64,000 nucleotides of DNA from Proruminimicrobium sp964487915 (GTDB lineage Bacteria > Elusimicrobiota > Endomicrobiia > Endomicrobiales > Endomicrobiaceae), in contig CAZASN010000001.1 of the NCBI GenBank assembly GCA_964487915.1, forward strand, positions 558,001 through 622,000, read 5' to 3'. The position numbers were made by a program, and so were the translations under genes. Below, one piece after another: positions 1 through 9,390 of this stretch. The notes beneath the pieces were generated by a model. It was given only the letters and a program-made list of their open reading frames with translations. It made no database searches and was not told the DNA's origin. Position 1 is the first letter of the stretch, and each line of letters starts with the position of its first letter.

Positions 1-305
1 CCTTTTATATTGATTCCGTGTGTTCCGGCCTGAATTATCGCGTTTTGTTCGGCATGTATAGCGCGGCATATTTCATGTCTTGTGCCTGACGGTATATTCA
101 TCTCATTTCTTAAACATCCAAGCTCAAGGCAGTCTTTAGTGCCTGAAGCCGCTCCGTTATAACCTGTAGTAAGAATGCGTTTGTCTCTTACTATAACCGC
201 TCCTACATGGTGTCTGATGCATGTTGATCTTTCTGCGACAAGCCACGCCAATTTCATGAAATATTGGTTCCAGTCCGGTCTTGAATATTTTTGATTTTTA
301 TTCAT
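1..305 (-). CDS. dCMP deaminase (3' end beyond window)
   Basis: Zinc-dependent deoxycytidylate deaminase, supplying dUMP for thymidylate synthesis in the cytosol. The 101 visible residues start MNKNQKYSRPDW and contain the deaminase core: TGYNGAASGTKDC, a cysteine-containing insertion (CLELGC) typical of dCMP deaminases, and the zinc/catalytic motif HAEQNAI, in which His is a zinc ligand and Glu the proton shuttle. The distal PCxxC zinc motif would lie beyond base 1. The gene is divergent from the GH94 gene and no strong Shine-Dalgarno sequence is visible before the ATG at 303-305. ComEB-type late competence proteins belong to the same family, but dCMP deaminase is the simplest reading. Confidence 0.88.
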   Translation of the reverse strand, partial: MNKNQKYSRPDWNQYFMKLAWLVAERSTCIRHHVGAVIVRDKRILTTGYNGAASGTKDCLELGCLRNEMNIPSGTRHEICRAIHAEQNAIIQAGTHGINIK

Positions 306-337
306 AGCACAGCAATTAAACAAAATATGATATATTC

Positions 338-366
338 TTGTCAAATAAGTGCGATTTTCGTATAAT
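338..366 (+). promoter_or_regulatory. sigma70-type promoter of the GH94 gene
   Basis: TTGTCA (338-343), a 17-nt spacer and a perfect TATAAT (361-366). A GGAG Shine-Dalgarno follows at 391-394, 9 nt before the ATG at 404. Confidence 0.7.
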
Positions 367-403
367 CAGTTGAATAAAATAAGCTTTATCGGAGATATAA
401 AAA

Positions 404-3079
404 ATGGGTAAAAATTTATGGCGTTACGATGAAAAGGGCCGGTGCGTTGTAAACGATGCGAGAAATTTGAAACAGCCGTTAATCCACATGCTTGCAAATT
501 GTCCGAAATATTTTTCAATTTGCGATAATTTTTTAAGAGGATTCAGCGGATTTGACTATACCAGAATGTTCGGCGAATTTGACGGTCCTAATTTCCCGAA
601 AGGAAATGCAAGATTTTTGTGGCTGAGAGAAGAAAATAAGACGTGGCTTGTAAATAATTACGACTTGACCGATACGGAAACTAAAAATCCTAAATATGAA
701 ATGGGCCTGGGATATGTTACTTTTTCAGGAACTTCCGAAAAGATGAAATTGTCCGTTTCGGCAACTGTTTTTGTTCCTCTTGAAGAAATGGCCGAACTAT
801 GGATGGTTGAAATAAAAAATAATTCAAGCAAGGCAAAGACCGTCGATTTTATACCGGTTGTTCCTATATTCGGCGGCAACAGAGCTTATGTCGAATACCA
901 CAGAGACGTCGTAAGACTTTACAACAAAAGCAAAATAGATAAAAGCATAAAAATACTGCCGGGACTTGAATGGATAGAAGGTTCAACAGGGCCCAGCGAT
1001 ATATGTTATTTTATGAGCTCGGAAACGGAAAAAGGCAGAAAAGGCGACAGATTTTATTCCGACAGAGAAACTTTTCTCGGACCTAACGGCATGTGGCTTA
1101 AACCGGAATCTATACTAAAAAACATAGCTCCGCAAAAACAGTGTTACGGAAAAGAGGCGGTAGGAGCCGTTGAATTTAAAAAGATTACGATACCTGCCGG
1201 CAAAAGCGTAAAATTTGTAGTTGTAAACGGAATAACTTTTTACGGAAGCAAAGATGCCGATAAAATTATAAAAAAATATTCTTATAAAAAAGCCCAGAAA
1301 GCTTTTGACGATTTAAATGCCTACTGGCAGGAAAGATGCAGCAGAGTAAGAATCACTACAGGAAACAGTGATTTTAATATTTTATGGAATACATGGTGGT
1401 GCTACCAGCTTTCAATGAGATACTGGTTTGGAAATACCGCCCATCCTCAGACGGATTACGGTTCGGATTTTGCAGGCTGGAGAGATTTCTGGCAGGATAT
1501 GATGGCAGCAACCGTTATAGATCCTAAAGGCCTTGAGGAAAGAACTTTAAAGACTCTTGAGGGTATCAGACTTGACGGAACAAACGCAACGAGATTTTTT
1601 GCAAGAACAAAAGAATTCGGAAGCGACGAAGTGCACGGTTTATGGTGTGATCATCCTTACTGGACGGCGCAGACCGTTATGATACTTGTAAATTTTTTGG
1701 GAGATCCGAAATTTTTGTTTAGAGAAGGGATAGGTTATTTTAAAGATGCCTATCAGGACAGAGGAGAAACAAAAAATCAGGACTGGAAGAAAGGCTATAT
1801 AGAATCGCAGAAAACTTTAAACGGTAAAAAACATACCGGCACGGTATTAGAGCATTTGCTGGTTCAGATTATGACTATGTTTTATGACGTAGGGAAAAAT
1901 AATCTTTTAAAACAGAAAAGAGCCGATTGGAACGATGCCGTCGATCAGGTAAAGGGCGAAAACGTTACGTTTACTTTTGCCGTAGCGCAGAACTGCAACG
2001 AAGTCGCAAATCTTCTTGAAAAAATATCAAAAGATTTAAATATTTCCGAAATTGAAGTTTTTGAAGAATTTACGCTTCTCATTGAAAACTGGAAAGACGG
2101 CGTAAATGATATTTCTTCATCTGAAAGACAGGCAAAACTTAAAAAGTATCTTGGTAAAGTAAATACCGCCGTAAGCGGAAAGAAAGTGAAAATAAAAGTA
2201 GAAAAAATATTAAAAGATTTAAGAGCAAAAGCGCAGCTTTCAATAGACAATGCAAACAGAAAAGCATGGAACGGACATTATTATTCAGGCTATATATTTG
2301 AAGACGGAAAACCTGTTGATACGGTATTTAATAAATCTGCACTTTCAAAAAAGAATCCTACATCCGATGATTTTGAGATGATGCTTATGCCTCAGACATG
2401 GTCTCTGGTGTCTGGCGGAGCAGATAAAATAAAGGCAGCTTCAAAAGTAATTGATTCGGCGTTTAAATATCTTTTTGACAAAGAAGTCGGAGCGATGAAA
2501 CTTAATTATCCCGCATATACAAAATTTGACAAGACTATAGGCAGAATAACCGGTTTTGCTCCCGGGACAAAAGAAAACAACGCCATATTTTCTCATGCAA
2601 ATCTTTTCTTTGTATGGGCTCTTATAAAAATGGGTATGCCTGATGAAGCTTATAAAGTTTTCTCCGGAATCAATCCTTTAAATCACGAGCATGAAATTAT
2701 AAGAACAGGTCCGTGGATACCGGAATACTACGTTTCTTCCGATAATCCCAATATTGCGGGAAGAGGAGAATATCCCGTTTTAACCGGTTCATGCGCATGG
2801 ACCAGATATGCTTTCCAGAACTTCTTTTTCGGAGTAAGGGGATTGATAGACGGACTTCTTATTGATCCAAGACTTCCGGCAGTAAAAGAATTTAAAGAAA
2901 GTTCTCTTGAAATAAAATTCAGGGGAGCTTTGTATAAAATTAAATTCCATAATCCTTCATTAAAGAAAAATACTTTTGCAAAAACAATAATAGTTGACGG
3001 CAAAGAAAATGAAGGCAATATAATAAAACCTTTCAAATCCGGAACTCATATTGTTGAAGTGTTTTTAGACGTTAAATAA
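404..3079 (+). CDS. GH94-family glycoside phosphorylase (cellobiose/cellodextrin phosphorylase-like)
   Basis: An 891-residue cytosolic enzyme without signal peptide. The N-terminal ~300 residues look like the beta-sandwich of GH94 enzymes. The (alpha/alpha)6 barrel follows, with GWRDFWQDMM (about residues 358-367), which matches the conserved RDxxQD segment of the family, and RADWND (506-511), whose first Asp (D508) aligns with the general acid of cellobiose phosphorylase. Family members split beta-glucosides with phosphate to give a sugar 1-phosphate; the exact acceptor (cellobiose, cellodextrin, chitobiose, laminaribiose) cannot be read from the sequence. It is led by its own promoter and followed 14 nt later by a secreted FecR-like protein. 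Length fits the family (800-900 aa). Confidence 0.8.
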   Translation: MGKNLWRYDEKGRCVVNDARNLKQPLIHMLANCPKYFSICDNFLRGFSGFDYTRMFGEFDGPNFPKGNARFLWLREENKTWLVNNYDLTDTETKNPKYEMGLGYVTFSGTSEKMKLSVSATVFVPLEEMAELWMVEIKNNSSKAKTVDFIPVVPIFGGNRAYVEYHRDVVRLYNKSKIDKSIKILPGLEWIEGSTGPSDICYFMSSETEKGRKGDRFYSDRETFLGPNGMWLKPESILKNIAPQKQCYGKEAVGAVEFKKITIPAGKSVKFVVVNGITFYGSKDADKIIKKYSYKKAQKAFDDLNAYWQERCSRVRITTGNSDFNILWNTWWCYQLSMRYWFGNTAHPQTDYGSDFAGWRDFWQDMMAATVIDPKGLEERTLKTLEGIRLDGTNATRFFARTKEFGSDEVHGLWCDHPYWTAQTVMILVNFLGDPKFLFREGIGYFKDAYQDRGETKNQDWKKGYIESQKTLNGKKHTGTVLEHLLVQIMTMFYDVGKNNLLKQKRADWNDAVDQVKGENVTFTFAVAQNCNEVANLLEKISKDLNISEIEVFEEFTLLIENWKDGVNDISSSERQAKLKKYLGKVNTAVSGKKVKIKVEKILKDLRAKAQLSIDNANRKAWNGHYYSGYIFEDGKPVDTVFNKSALSKKNPTSDDFEMMLMPQTWSLVSGGADKIKAASKVIDSAFKYLFDKEVGAMKLNYPAYTKFDKTIGRITGFAPGTKENNAIFSHANLFFVWALIKMGMPDEAYKVFSGINPLNHEHEIIRTGPWIPEYYVSSDNPNIAGRGEYPVLTGSCAWTRYAFQNFFFGVRGLIDGLLIDPRLPAVKEFKESSLEIKFRGALYKIKFHNPSLKKNTFAKTIIVDGKENEGNIIKPFKSGTHIVEVFLDVK

Positions 3080-3093
3080 AATCGGAGCTGTTT

Positions 3094-3642
3094 ATGATAA
3101 AGAAAATTGCCTTAAGTTTAGCGTTTTTATTGTGTTTTATATCTTCTGTTTTTGCCAGAATTCCGATTCAAATAGAGTCTTTTGTAAAAGGTGTGGATAT
3201 AACAGGCCCTGATAAAGAAAAAAAGAGATTTTTTGATATTGAATCAATACCTAATATTCTTTATTCGTCAAATATTGCCGCTTACGGCGGCGTAGTAAAT
3301 TTATCTGTGTTCGGAGCGGATATAATTTTAAAAAATTCACAATGTATTTATATTTCAAAAGATCCTTTTTCAAAAGGCATCAGAATTTCTAAAATTGAAA
3401 ATTCAATAGATTGTCCTGTTATAGTCGATTTGCCGGTTATAATATCAATAGGCGAAGCAATGACGATTTTGTTAGATTATAATTCCGTAATTTCATTTAA
3501 ACAAAAAGACGACAATGTTTACGAATTCAACGTTGTTTTCGGCAGAGTTAACGTTAAGCAGAACGGACAGAATAAACAGCTTAGTGAAGGCGAAAAGTTT
3601 GAATATGAAATTGTCCAAGGAGATGATGAGAATGCCATTTAA
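3094..3642 (+). CDS. secreted protein with FecR-like C-terminal region, function unknown
   Basis: A 182-residue protein with a clear Sec signal peptide (MIKKIALSLAFLLCFISSVFA), so probably periplasmic or surface located. The rest is beta-rich. A segment of about residues 95-175 (alternating hydrophobic strands, GEAMTILLDYNSVISFKQKD, then FGRVNVKQNGQ and LSEGEKFEYE) resembles a FecR-type domain, found in anti-sigma sensors and structural secreted proteins. There is no membrane helix besides the signal, so a FecR anti-sigma role is unlikely. It lies 14 nt after the GH94 gene and its end overlaps rfbC by 11 nt, suggesting one transcript. The function is not recognised. Confidence 0.6.
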   Translation: MIKKIALSLAFLLCFISSVFARIPIQIESFVKGVDITGPDKEKKRFFDIESIPNILYSSNIAAYGGVVNLSVFGADIILKNSQCIYISKDPFSKGIRISKIENSIDCPVIVDLPVIISIGEAMTILLDYNSVISFKQKDDNVYEFNVVFGRVNVKQNGQNKQLSEGEKFEYEIVQGDDENAI

Positions 3643-4213
3643 ATTTACCAAACTGCCTATTGAAAACGTGATACAAATTGAACCTGTGAGATTTAAGGAT
3701 GACAGAGGTTTTTTTGAAGAAGTTTTTAAAATTTCGGATTTTAAAAACTTCGGAATGGACATAAACATTAAACAAATTAATTTTTCGCATTCTACAAAAG
3801 GAGTTTTAAGAGGACTTCATTATCAGCTTGCTCCGTTTGTGCAGTCAAAACTTGTAAGAGTTATTTCAGGCGCCATATATGACGTTGCGGTTGATTTAAG
3901 GATTGGTTCTCCAACATTCGGCAAATGGGTCGGTGCCATACTGGATTCGTCCGGTAAAAGCATGCTTTATATCCCGGAAGGTTTTGCCCACGGTTTTGAA
4001 GTTTTATCCGACACTGTTGATTTTGAATATTATTGTTCAAATATTTATGCCCCTGAGTACGAAAGAGGCATAAAATACGATGATTCTTTTCTGAACATAA
4101 CATGGAACACGGTTAAACCGAAGCTTTCTCAAAAAGATCTTTTATATCCTGATTTTGAAAATGCCGAACATAATTTTGAATATAAAATATCAAATAAAGA
4201 GGTGTTTAAATGA
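3632..4213 (+). CDS. rfbC: dTDP-4-dehydrorhamnose 3,5-epimerase
   Basis: A 193-residue cupin-fold epimerase acting third in dTDP-L-rhamnose synthesis for cell-surface polysaccharide. Family signatures are the DDRGFFEEVFK start, RGLHYQ with the catalytic His, the Asp-containing IYDVAVDLR strand, and IPEGFAHGFEVLSD. The start at 3632 is chosen because AAGGAG at 3617-3622 lies 9 nt upstream; ATGs at 3623 and 3626 are too close to it, and an in-frame extension back to 3515 has no family similarity and only overlaps the previous gene. The gene ends in an ATGA overlap with the reductase gene, so the two are translationally coupled. The rfbA and rfbB partners are not in this window. Confidence 0.93.
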   Translation: MPFKFTKLPIENVIQIEPVRFKDDRGFFEEVFKISDFKNFGMDINIKQINFSHSTKGVLRGLHYQLAPFVQSKLVRVISGAIYDVAVDLRIGSPTFGKWVGAILDSSGKSMLYIPEGFAHGFEVLSDTVDFEYYCSNIYAPEYERGIKYDDSFLNITWNTVKPKLSQKDLLYPDFENAEHNFEYKISNKEVFK

Positions 4214-5070
4214 GAGTTCTGATAGCTGGTTATCCGGGTCAGTTGTCCAAAGCTATTATAGCCGAGTTGATAAGAAATAATATAGTTTTTTTGGCTCCTC
4301 CTCATTACGATTTTGACATAACCAACAATTACCAAATAAATAATATGATATCGGCGTTTAAACCGGATGTTATAATCAACTGCGCCGCTTATAACAGCGT
4401 TGAACATGCCGAAGAAGATATGGATGAAGCGATAAACGTTAATTATAAGGCGGTAGAATATCTTGTAAGAGAAGCCGAAAATAATAAAATAAAACTTGTG
4501 CATTTCAGCACTGATTATGTTTTTGACGGCTCAAAAAATTCTTTATATATTGAAACCGATAAACCCAACCCTTTAAATTTATACGGGAAAAGCAAACTTG
4601 CCGGAGAAAACGAAGTGCTGTCTTATGATAACAGTCTTGTATTCAGGCTCAGCTGGGTAATAGGATACGGCAGAAATAATTTCTTATATAAATTTACGAA
4701 TTGGATAACAGATAAACAAATCGTAAAAGTTTCAAACGACGAAATATCGGTGCCTACTTTTACTTTTGATGTCGCAAAATATGTTTTGATGGCGCTTGAT
4801 AAGGGATTGACGGGATTATATCATCTTAACAATTCCGGTAAAGCGTCTCGGTATGAACTTGCAAGCAAATATGCAAAAATAATGGGATTTACGAATGAAA
4901 TTATACCGGTTCCGATGGCGGCTTTTGAAGTTCCTGTAAGAAGGCCTCTTTTTACCGCGATGTCAAATAAAAAAATATCGGAAGCATTGGGAGTAAGTAT
5001 TCCGGATTGGGAAGATTCTCTCAGAATTTATTGTAATGCGCTTAAAGGCAATGCTGATTTAATAAGATGA
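4210..5070 (+). CDS. rfbD: dTDP-4-dehydrorhamnose reductase, copy 1
   Basis: A 286-residue short-chain dehydrogenase family enzyme that reduces dTDP-4-dehydro-L-rhamnose with NAD(P)H. The N-terminal nucleotide motif is GYPGQL. The sequence also has DVIINCAAYNSVEHAEED, HFSTDYVFDG with the catalytic Ser/Thr, and YGKSK, which supplies the catalytic Tyr and Lys. The gene overlaps rfbC by ATGA and itself ends in an ATGA overlap with the ComF-like gene. A closely similar second copy lies at 5625-6485. Length matches the family (about 285-300). Confidence 0.9.
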   Translation: MRVLIAGYPGQLSKAIIAELIRNNIVFLAPPHYDFDITNNYQINNMISAFKPDVIINCAAYNSVEHAEEDMDEAINVNYKAVEYLVREAENNKIKLVHFSTDYVFDGSKNSLYIETDKPNPLNLYGKSKLAGENEVLSYDNSLVFRLSWVIGYGRNNFLYKFTNWITDKQIVKVSNDEISVPTFTFDVAKYVLMALDKGLTGLYHLNNSGKASRYELASKYAKIMGFTNEIIPVPMAAFEVPVRRPLFTAMSNKKISEALGVSIPDWEDSLRIYCNALKGNADLIR

Positions 5071-5588
5071 ATCCTGAAAAAAACAATATTAAAAAGTTTT
5101 TTTATGCCGAAGCATATAATCCTGACTTTTTTTCTTCTTTCTGCTCATATATGCAAAATTTAAAATCAGACGATGAAAAATTATATCAAACTGCGTTAAA
5201 ACTTGCCTGTAAAATTGAGCCTTTTAAAAATAATTTTGACGTTATTGCGAGCGTTCCCAAATATGATAATGTTTTGTCGGAAGAAACAAATTATTCTCAA
5301 AAAACAGCCGAAATCATTTCTTCAAAATTAAACATTCCTTACGAAAAAAATATTATTTCAAAAATAAGAGATACAAGAAAATTAAGGACTATCCCGGAAA
5401 ACGAAAGGGTATCAGAGATAGATTCAGCTTTTAGGATAAATAAAACGCTCTATAAGAGAATATGTATTGTTGACGACGTTTATTCTTCCGGAGCGACTAT
5501 GGCAGAAATAGTCAAAACATTAAATAAAAGCGGGATAACGGAAATATATGCAGCCGTGCTTGTTGTCCAGTCGGAAAATGAATTATAA
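5067..5588 (+). CDS. ComF-like phosphoribosyltransferase-domain protein
   Basis: A 173-residue cytosolic protein with the type I phosphoribosyltransferase PRPP loop ICIVDDVYSSGATM near residues 132-145, as in ComFC/GntX proteins. The segment with FDVIASVPKYD before it matches the conserved core. The N-terminal zinc finger of full-length ComF proteins is missing. ComF-type proteins are linked to DNA uptake, but their substrate is not established. It is sandwiched between two rfbD copies and overlaps the first by ATGA, so it is cotranscribed with dTDP-rhamnose genes; the link may be only positional. Confidence 0.75.
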   Translation: MNPEKNNIKKFFYAEAYNPDFFSSFCSYMQNLKSDDEKLYQTALKLACKIEPFKNNFDVIASVPKYDNVLSEETNYSQKTAEIISSKLNIPYEKNIISKIRDTRKLRTIPENERVSEIDSAFRINKTLYKRICIVDDVYSSGATMAEIVKTLNKSGITEIYAAVLVVQSENEL

Positions 5589-5624
5589 CAAATAGTATTA
5601 TTTTTATTTAACAAGGGGGAAGTG

Positions 5625-6485
5625 ATGAAAGTTGTTATTGCCGGCGCTTCAGGACAGCTTGCAAAATCTTTTATGTATGAATTCAATAAAAGAAAAATTG
5701 AATTTATTGCTCCGCGTGAAGATGAATTTGACATAACAAATTATTATAAAATGAATAAATTTATCGCTCCGTTCAGACCGGACATTATAATAAACTGCGC
5801 GGCTTACAATAATGTTGAACTGGCTGAACAAAATACAACTCAGGCAATAGACGTTAATTATAAAGGAGTAAGAAATCTTGTCAAAATATCGCAGTTATAT
5901 AACATAAAACTTGTTCATTTCAGCACGGATTATGTTTTTGACGGAATGAAAAATTCACCTTACGTTGAAACAGATATTCCGGATCCTTTAAATTTATACG
6001 GCAAAAGCAAACTGGCAGGCGAAAATGAGGTTATGATGGATGATAACAGTCTTGTATTCAGACTTAGCTGGGTAATAGGATACGGCAAAAGCAATTTTCT
6101 TTATAAATTAAATAATTGGATACAAAATAATGATTCTATAATGATCTCAAATGACGAGATATCTGTGCCGACGTTTACTTTTGATATCGTAAAATACGTT
6201 TTAATGGCGCTTGATAAAAAACTTACCGGCTTATACCATCTTACAAATTCAGGAAAAGCGTCAAGATATGAACTTGCCGTTAAATACGTAAAACTGATGG
6301 GCTTTACAAATGAGATTATTCCTGTTCCGATGTCTACGTTTAAAACTAACGTTAAAAGACCGCTTGTTACGGTTATGTCGAATAAAAAAATATCTGAAAT
6401 TTTAGGCGTAAATATTCCATGCTGGGAAGAATCGCTTAAAATTTACTGCAATGCTGTTAGGAGTAATCCGGACTTGAGATTTTAA
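5625..6485 (+). CDS. rfbD: dTDP-4-dehydrorhamnose reductase, copy 2
   Basis: A 286-residue paralog of the reductase at 4210. It conserves GASGQL for nucleotide binding, HFSTDYVFDG, LNLYGKSKLAGENEV and GKASRYEL, so catalytic residues are intact. I use ATG at 5625 rather than the GTG at 5622 because the purine-rich AAGGGGGA at 5613-5620 is better spaced. The two copies are close along their whole length, which suggests a local duplication, although the N-terminal third and the C-terminus have diverged. It may be a redundant enzyme or a reductase for a related dTDP-sugar. Confidence 0.87.
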   Translation: MKVVIAGASGQLAKSFMYEFNKRKIEFIAPREDEFDITNYYKMNKFIAPFRPDIIINCAAYNNVELAEQNTTQAIDVNYKGVRNLVKISQLYNIKLVHFSTDYVFDGMKNSPYVETDIPDPLNLYGKSKLAGENEVMMDDNSLVFRLSWVIGYGKSNFLYKLNNWIQNNDSIMISNDEISVPTFTFDIVKYVLMALDKKLTGLYHLTNSGKASRYELAVKYVKLMGFTNEIIPVPMSTFKTNVKRPLVTVMSNKKISEILGVNIPCWEESLKIYCNAVRSNPDLRF

Positions 6486-6490
6486 ATTAT

Positions 6491-6517
6491 AGCGACCGCA
6501 ATATTTCGCTTTCTTTT
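6491..6517. terminator. weak hairpin between convergent rfbD and addB
   Basis: AGCGA (6491-6495) pairs with TCGCT (6506-6510), followed by TTCTTTT on the + strand. It lies between two converging genes. The stem is short (5 bp), so this is a tentative terminator. Confidence 0.35.
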
Positions 6518-6558
6518 AAATTAATTATAATGACAACTTCTGTAATATAAAGTATCAA

Positions 6559-9390
6559 TTATCTGCAAAGATAGAAATACGGGCATGTCTCGCATCTTAC
6601 TTTGTCGTACGGTTCGGATTTAAAAGGTATTTCACTGTTAATTTCCGAAATAATATATTTTAAATTTTCAATGCAGATGTCATAAATGAATTGCCTGTCT
6701 TCATGCGTCATGCCGGTGTCAAATAAATATATTTTATTACAGTCTCTTAGGGAGTAAAGAATACAGTTGTCTATTGTTTTGCCGGGATTTTTTTCTTCAT
6801 AAACGAATTTATATACGGGAAGCTGGAAAGATTTTATATTTTTCTGTATAAATTCTCTTCTGTCGCCGTTTATTTCGCCGCTTAATTTTGATTTTAAAGG
6901 TTTTTCAACGCTTCCAGTTTTATAGTCGATTATATAAATAGAGCCGTCACTGTTTCTGTCTATTCTGTCAATTTTTAATTTAAGATTATAGATTATGCCG
7001 TTTATTTCTATTTTTGAAATAAATTTTGATTCTGCTTCGATAATTTCTTTGAAATCCCGTTTTGTTTCATTTTCGTAAAAATCGCATAATCTTTTTTTAA
7101 TCAGTTTTTTTAATAAAAAAATCTTTCCTGTTTCATGCTGTTTGAAAAAAATTTCAAGTTTTCTGTCTAAAATTTTTTGATATTCCGAAAACGTATTTGC
7201 CGTTAATTCGTCTTTGTTTAGTCCTTTATGAAATGTTTCTTCCAGAAATTCATGTATAAAATTGCCGATATCAAGTCTTTCGTAATTTTGTTCAAAATCT
7301 GTCTGTTCCGAAAGCTGCAGAATGTATTTAAAATAAAATTGCAGTTTGCATCTTAAATATGTGTCTATGCTTGTGGGGGAATAGCTGAAATGTTTTAAAA
7401 AATCTTTAATTCTATCCGTTTTAGAGAATTCCTGTTTATTTGTTAACAGAGTTTTGTTTGATAAAACCGCTTTTGTCACATTTGCGACTTTAAGCGATTT
7501 CTTTTCAGATTGTTCTTTCCATACAAGTTCTTCTATAAATCTGCTCCTTCCGTTTTTTTCGTCATCGGGATATATCAGCGTGACGTTTTCTGCGGATGCT
7601 ATAAGGCTCATAAAATTGTATTTTTGAATATCAGTTTCTCTGCTTATATAGCCTATTCCAAGAGAATTCATAATATCCTTCGGTATTAAAGGACTCGCTT
7701 CTTTAATGCTTGGCATAAAGGAATCAGACATTGACAATACATAAACATTTTTAAAACTTAGTCCTCTTGACTCCATTGTTCCGAGAATCTGCAATCCTTT
7801 CAAAGGGCTTCCTATAAGAGAAATATTGCCTTTTAAAAGAATTTCTTCCAATATGTAAAATATTTCGTGTTGTTCAAATTTTTCGTTTGTGCAGACTGCT
7901 TTTTCAAATTGGCCGGCTATATCATAAAGTATATTAACGGCTCCCAAATTAAAAGGATATGTGTGTATAAGGCTTTTCTCAACTATATTATCGGCAATAT
8001 GCCTAAGATAGCCGCCGGTATCTGCCATATTAGAAAGCTTTTCGGGTTTGTAAAAAAACAAATCAAATATCTCATCCAGAATTTCTTTTACTCTTTTAGC
8101 GGTAACAGGCTGCCAATATAAAGTCACGGTGCGCGAAATATCGTTTTGAAGTTTTATATTATTTTTTATGTCGTCTAAATTTATGAATATATAGTCTTTA
8201 AATTCAGCTTCCTCATTGAATCTGTCAAAATGCCGCATTATATTATGAACGATAATTCTTGTCACGCTGGGATTGCCGATAAATCTCATATTTTTGGCAA
8301 GAGGATTTGCCAATACCGAGATGATGTCTTTAATATAATATTTGTTGTTCTTTTTATTTTTTTGCGTCTGAAGAACTGCGCTTATTAAAGAAAAAACCGT
8401 AGTTTTTTTGGCGGGATATCCGACTGCCACGTTAATATCGCCGATAATGCTGTATATCTGGCTCATTACAGAAGGAAGTATTGAATTATCAGGAACAATA
8501 ACGACAGTGTCTTTTATGTCATTTTGCTCAATTTTGCTTAAAAGATTTTTTGCAAGGCATGCCTGCGATTCTCCGTCATAAGCGCAGTAAAAGTTTATAT
8601 TATTTTTAATTTTTTCTTCGTTTAAATTTTTGAAAACAGTTTCATTAAAATCTTTATATATTTTATCTATAGATATCCAATTGTCCTTTGAGCCTTTGAT
8701 TATAATATCAAGTTTATTTTCATCATATATTTTTTTGAACATGTCCGTTTCGGATTTGTTTAAATAATAAGGATTAAATAAAATAACGCTTTTATATTCT
8801 TTGAGATAATCGTTTATTTTTGAATCCGCCAAAAGATATGAATATCCTCTTGTCGTTTTTTTGACTGAAAGCATATATTTGTGAAATTCATGCCTTATAA
8901 AAGACAGATTTTTCAGCAGTTCATTTATATTTTTTGGAAGATCGTATCCTATATCGGCGTTTAATTGTATATTCAGTAATTTGTCATTTTGTATTTTTTC
9001 TATATCAAGGGCTTCAATGAAGGCAAGAATTTCGGAACTCCACTGAAAAAACTCCGCAAAAGAAGCCTGCTTATCAAAAAGACTTTGAGTATGTTTTTTT
9101 ACAATCTCAAAAATTGAGTAAGCGCTGTCAATTTGAGATATTTTTTGCAGATTATAATATTTTTTTGCAATATCGCCTGTCAGTTCGTCAAAAGTAAAAA
9201 ATACCGGAGGGATAAAGGGTTTATTGATTTTTTTTGATAACTCTTTTTTTATAAAAAGAGCAGGCCTTTTTGAAGGCATAATTACAGCAATATCGGAAAA
9301 ATCGCCGTTGTTTTTAAGCGACAGTATATGACCGGCGCAGAATTGAATCATATTTTCATTAAGCGAAATATTAATAATTTTTGAAGCCAT
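6559..9390 (-). CDS. addB: AddB-like subunit of the AddAB helicase-nuclease
   Basis: A 943-residue protein that, with AddA next door, should process double-strand DNA ends for RecA-dependent repair. The C-terminal part has a RecB-type nuclease core: KLKIDRIDR, then IIDYKTG around residue 818. One cysteine (LRCKLQ, about residue 680) and three at the extreme C-terminus (RCETCPYFYLC) form the four-Cys set that holds the iron-sulfur cluster of AddB nucleases. The motif SYSPTSIDTYLRC matches the segment leading into AddB nuclease domains. No Walker A is evident at the N-terminus, as in many non-Firmicute AddB proteins. The start overlaps the addA stop by one base (TAATG on the coding strand). Confidence 0.85.
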   Translation of the reverse strand: MASKIINISLNENMIQFCAGHILSLKNNGDFSDIAVIMPSKRPALFIKKELSKKINKPFIPPVFFTFDELTGDIAKKYYNLQKISQIDSAYSIFEIVKKHTQSLFDKQASFAEFFQWSSEILAFIEALDIEKIQNDKLLNIQLNADIGYDLPKNINELLKNLSFIRHEFHKYMLSVKKTTRGYSYLLADSKINDYLKEYKSVILFNPYYLNKSETDMFKKIYDENKLDIIIKGSKDNWISIDKIYKDFNETVFKNLNEEKIKNNINFYCAYDGESQACLAKNLLSKIEQNDIKDTVVIVPDNSILPSVMSQIYSIIGDINVAVGYPAKKTTVFSLISAVLQTQKNKKNNKYYIKDIISVLANPLAKNMRFIGNPSVTRIIVHNIMRHFDRFNEEAEFKDYIFINLDDIKNNIKLQNDISRTVTLYWQPVTAKRVKEILDEIFDLFFYKPEKLSNMADTGGYLRHIADNIVEKSLIHTYPFNLGAVNILYDIAGQFEKAVCTNEKFEQHEIFYILEEILLKGNISLIGSPLKGLQILGTMESRGLSFKNVYVLSMSDSFMPSIKEASPLIPKDIMNSLGIGYISRETDIQKYNFMSLIASAENVTLIYPDDEKNGRSRFIEELVWKEQSEKKSLKVANVTKAVLSNKTLLTNKQEFSKTDRIKDFLKHFSYSPTSIDTYLRCKLQFYFKYILQLSEQTDFEQNYERLDIGNFIHEFLEETFHKGLNKDELTANTFSEYQKILDRKLEIFFKQHETGKIFLLKKLIKKRLCDFYENETKRDFKEIIEAESKFISKIEINGIIYNLKLKIDRIDRNSDGSIYIIDYKTGSVEKPLKSKLSGEINGDRREFIQKNIKSFQLPVYKFVYEEKNPGKTIDNCILYSLRDCNKIYLFDTGMTHEDRQFIYDICIENLKYIISEINSEIPFKSEPYDKVRCETCPYFYLCR

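Noticed and set aside
3515..3631. 39-residue N-terminal extension of RfbC
   Set aside because: It overlaps the FecR-like gene; the RfbC family starts near 3632, which has a proper AAGGAG.
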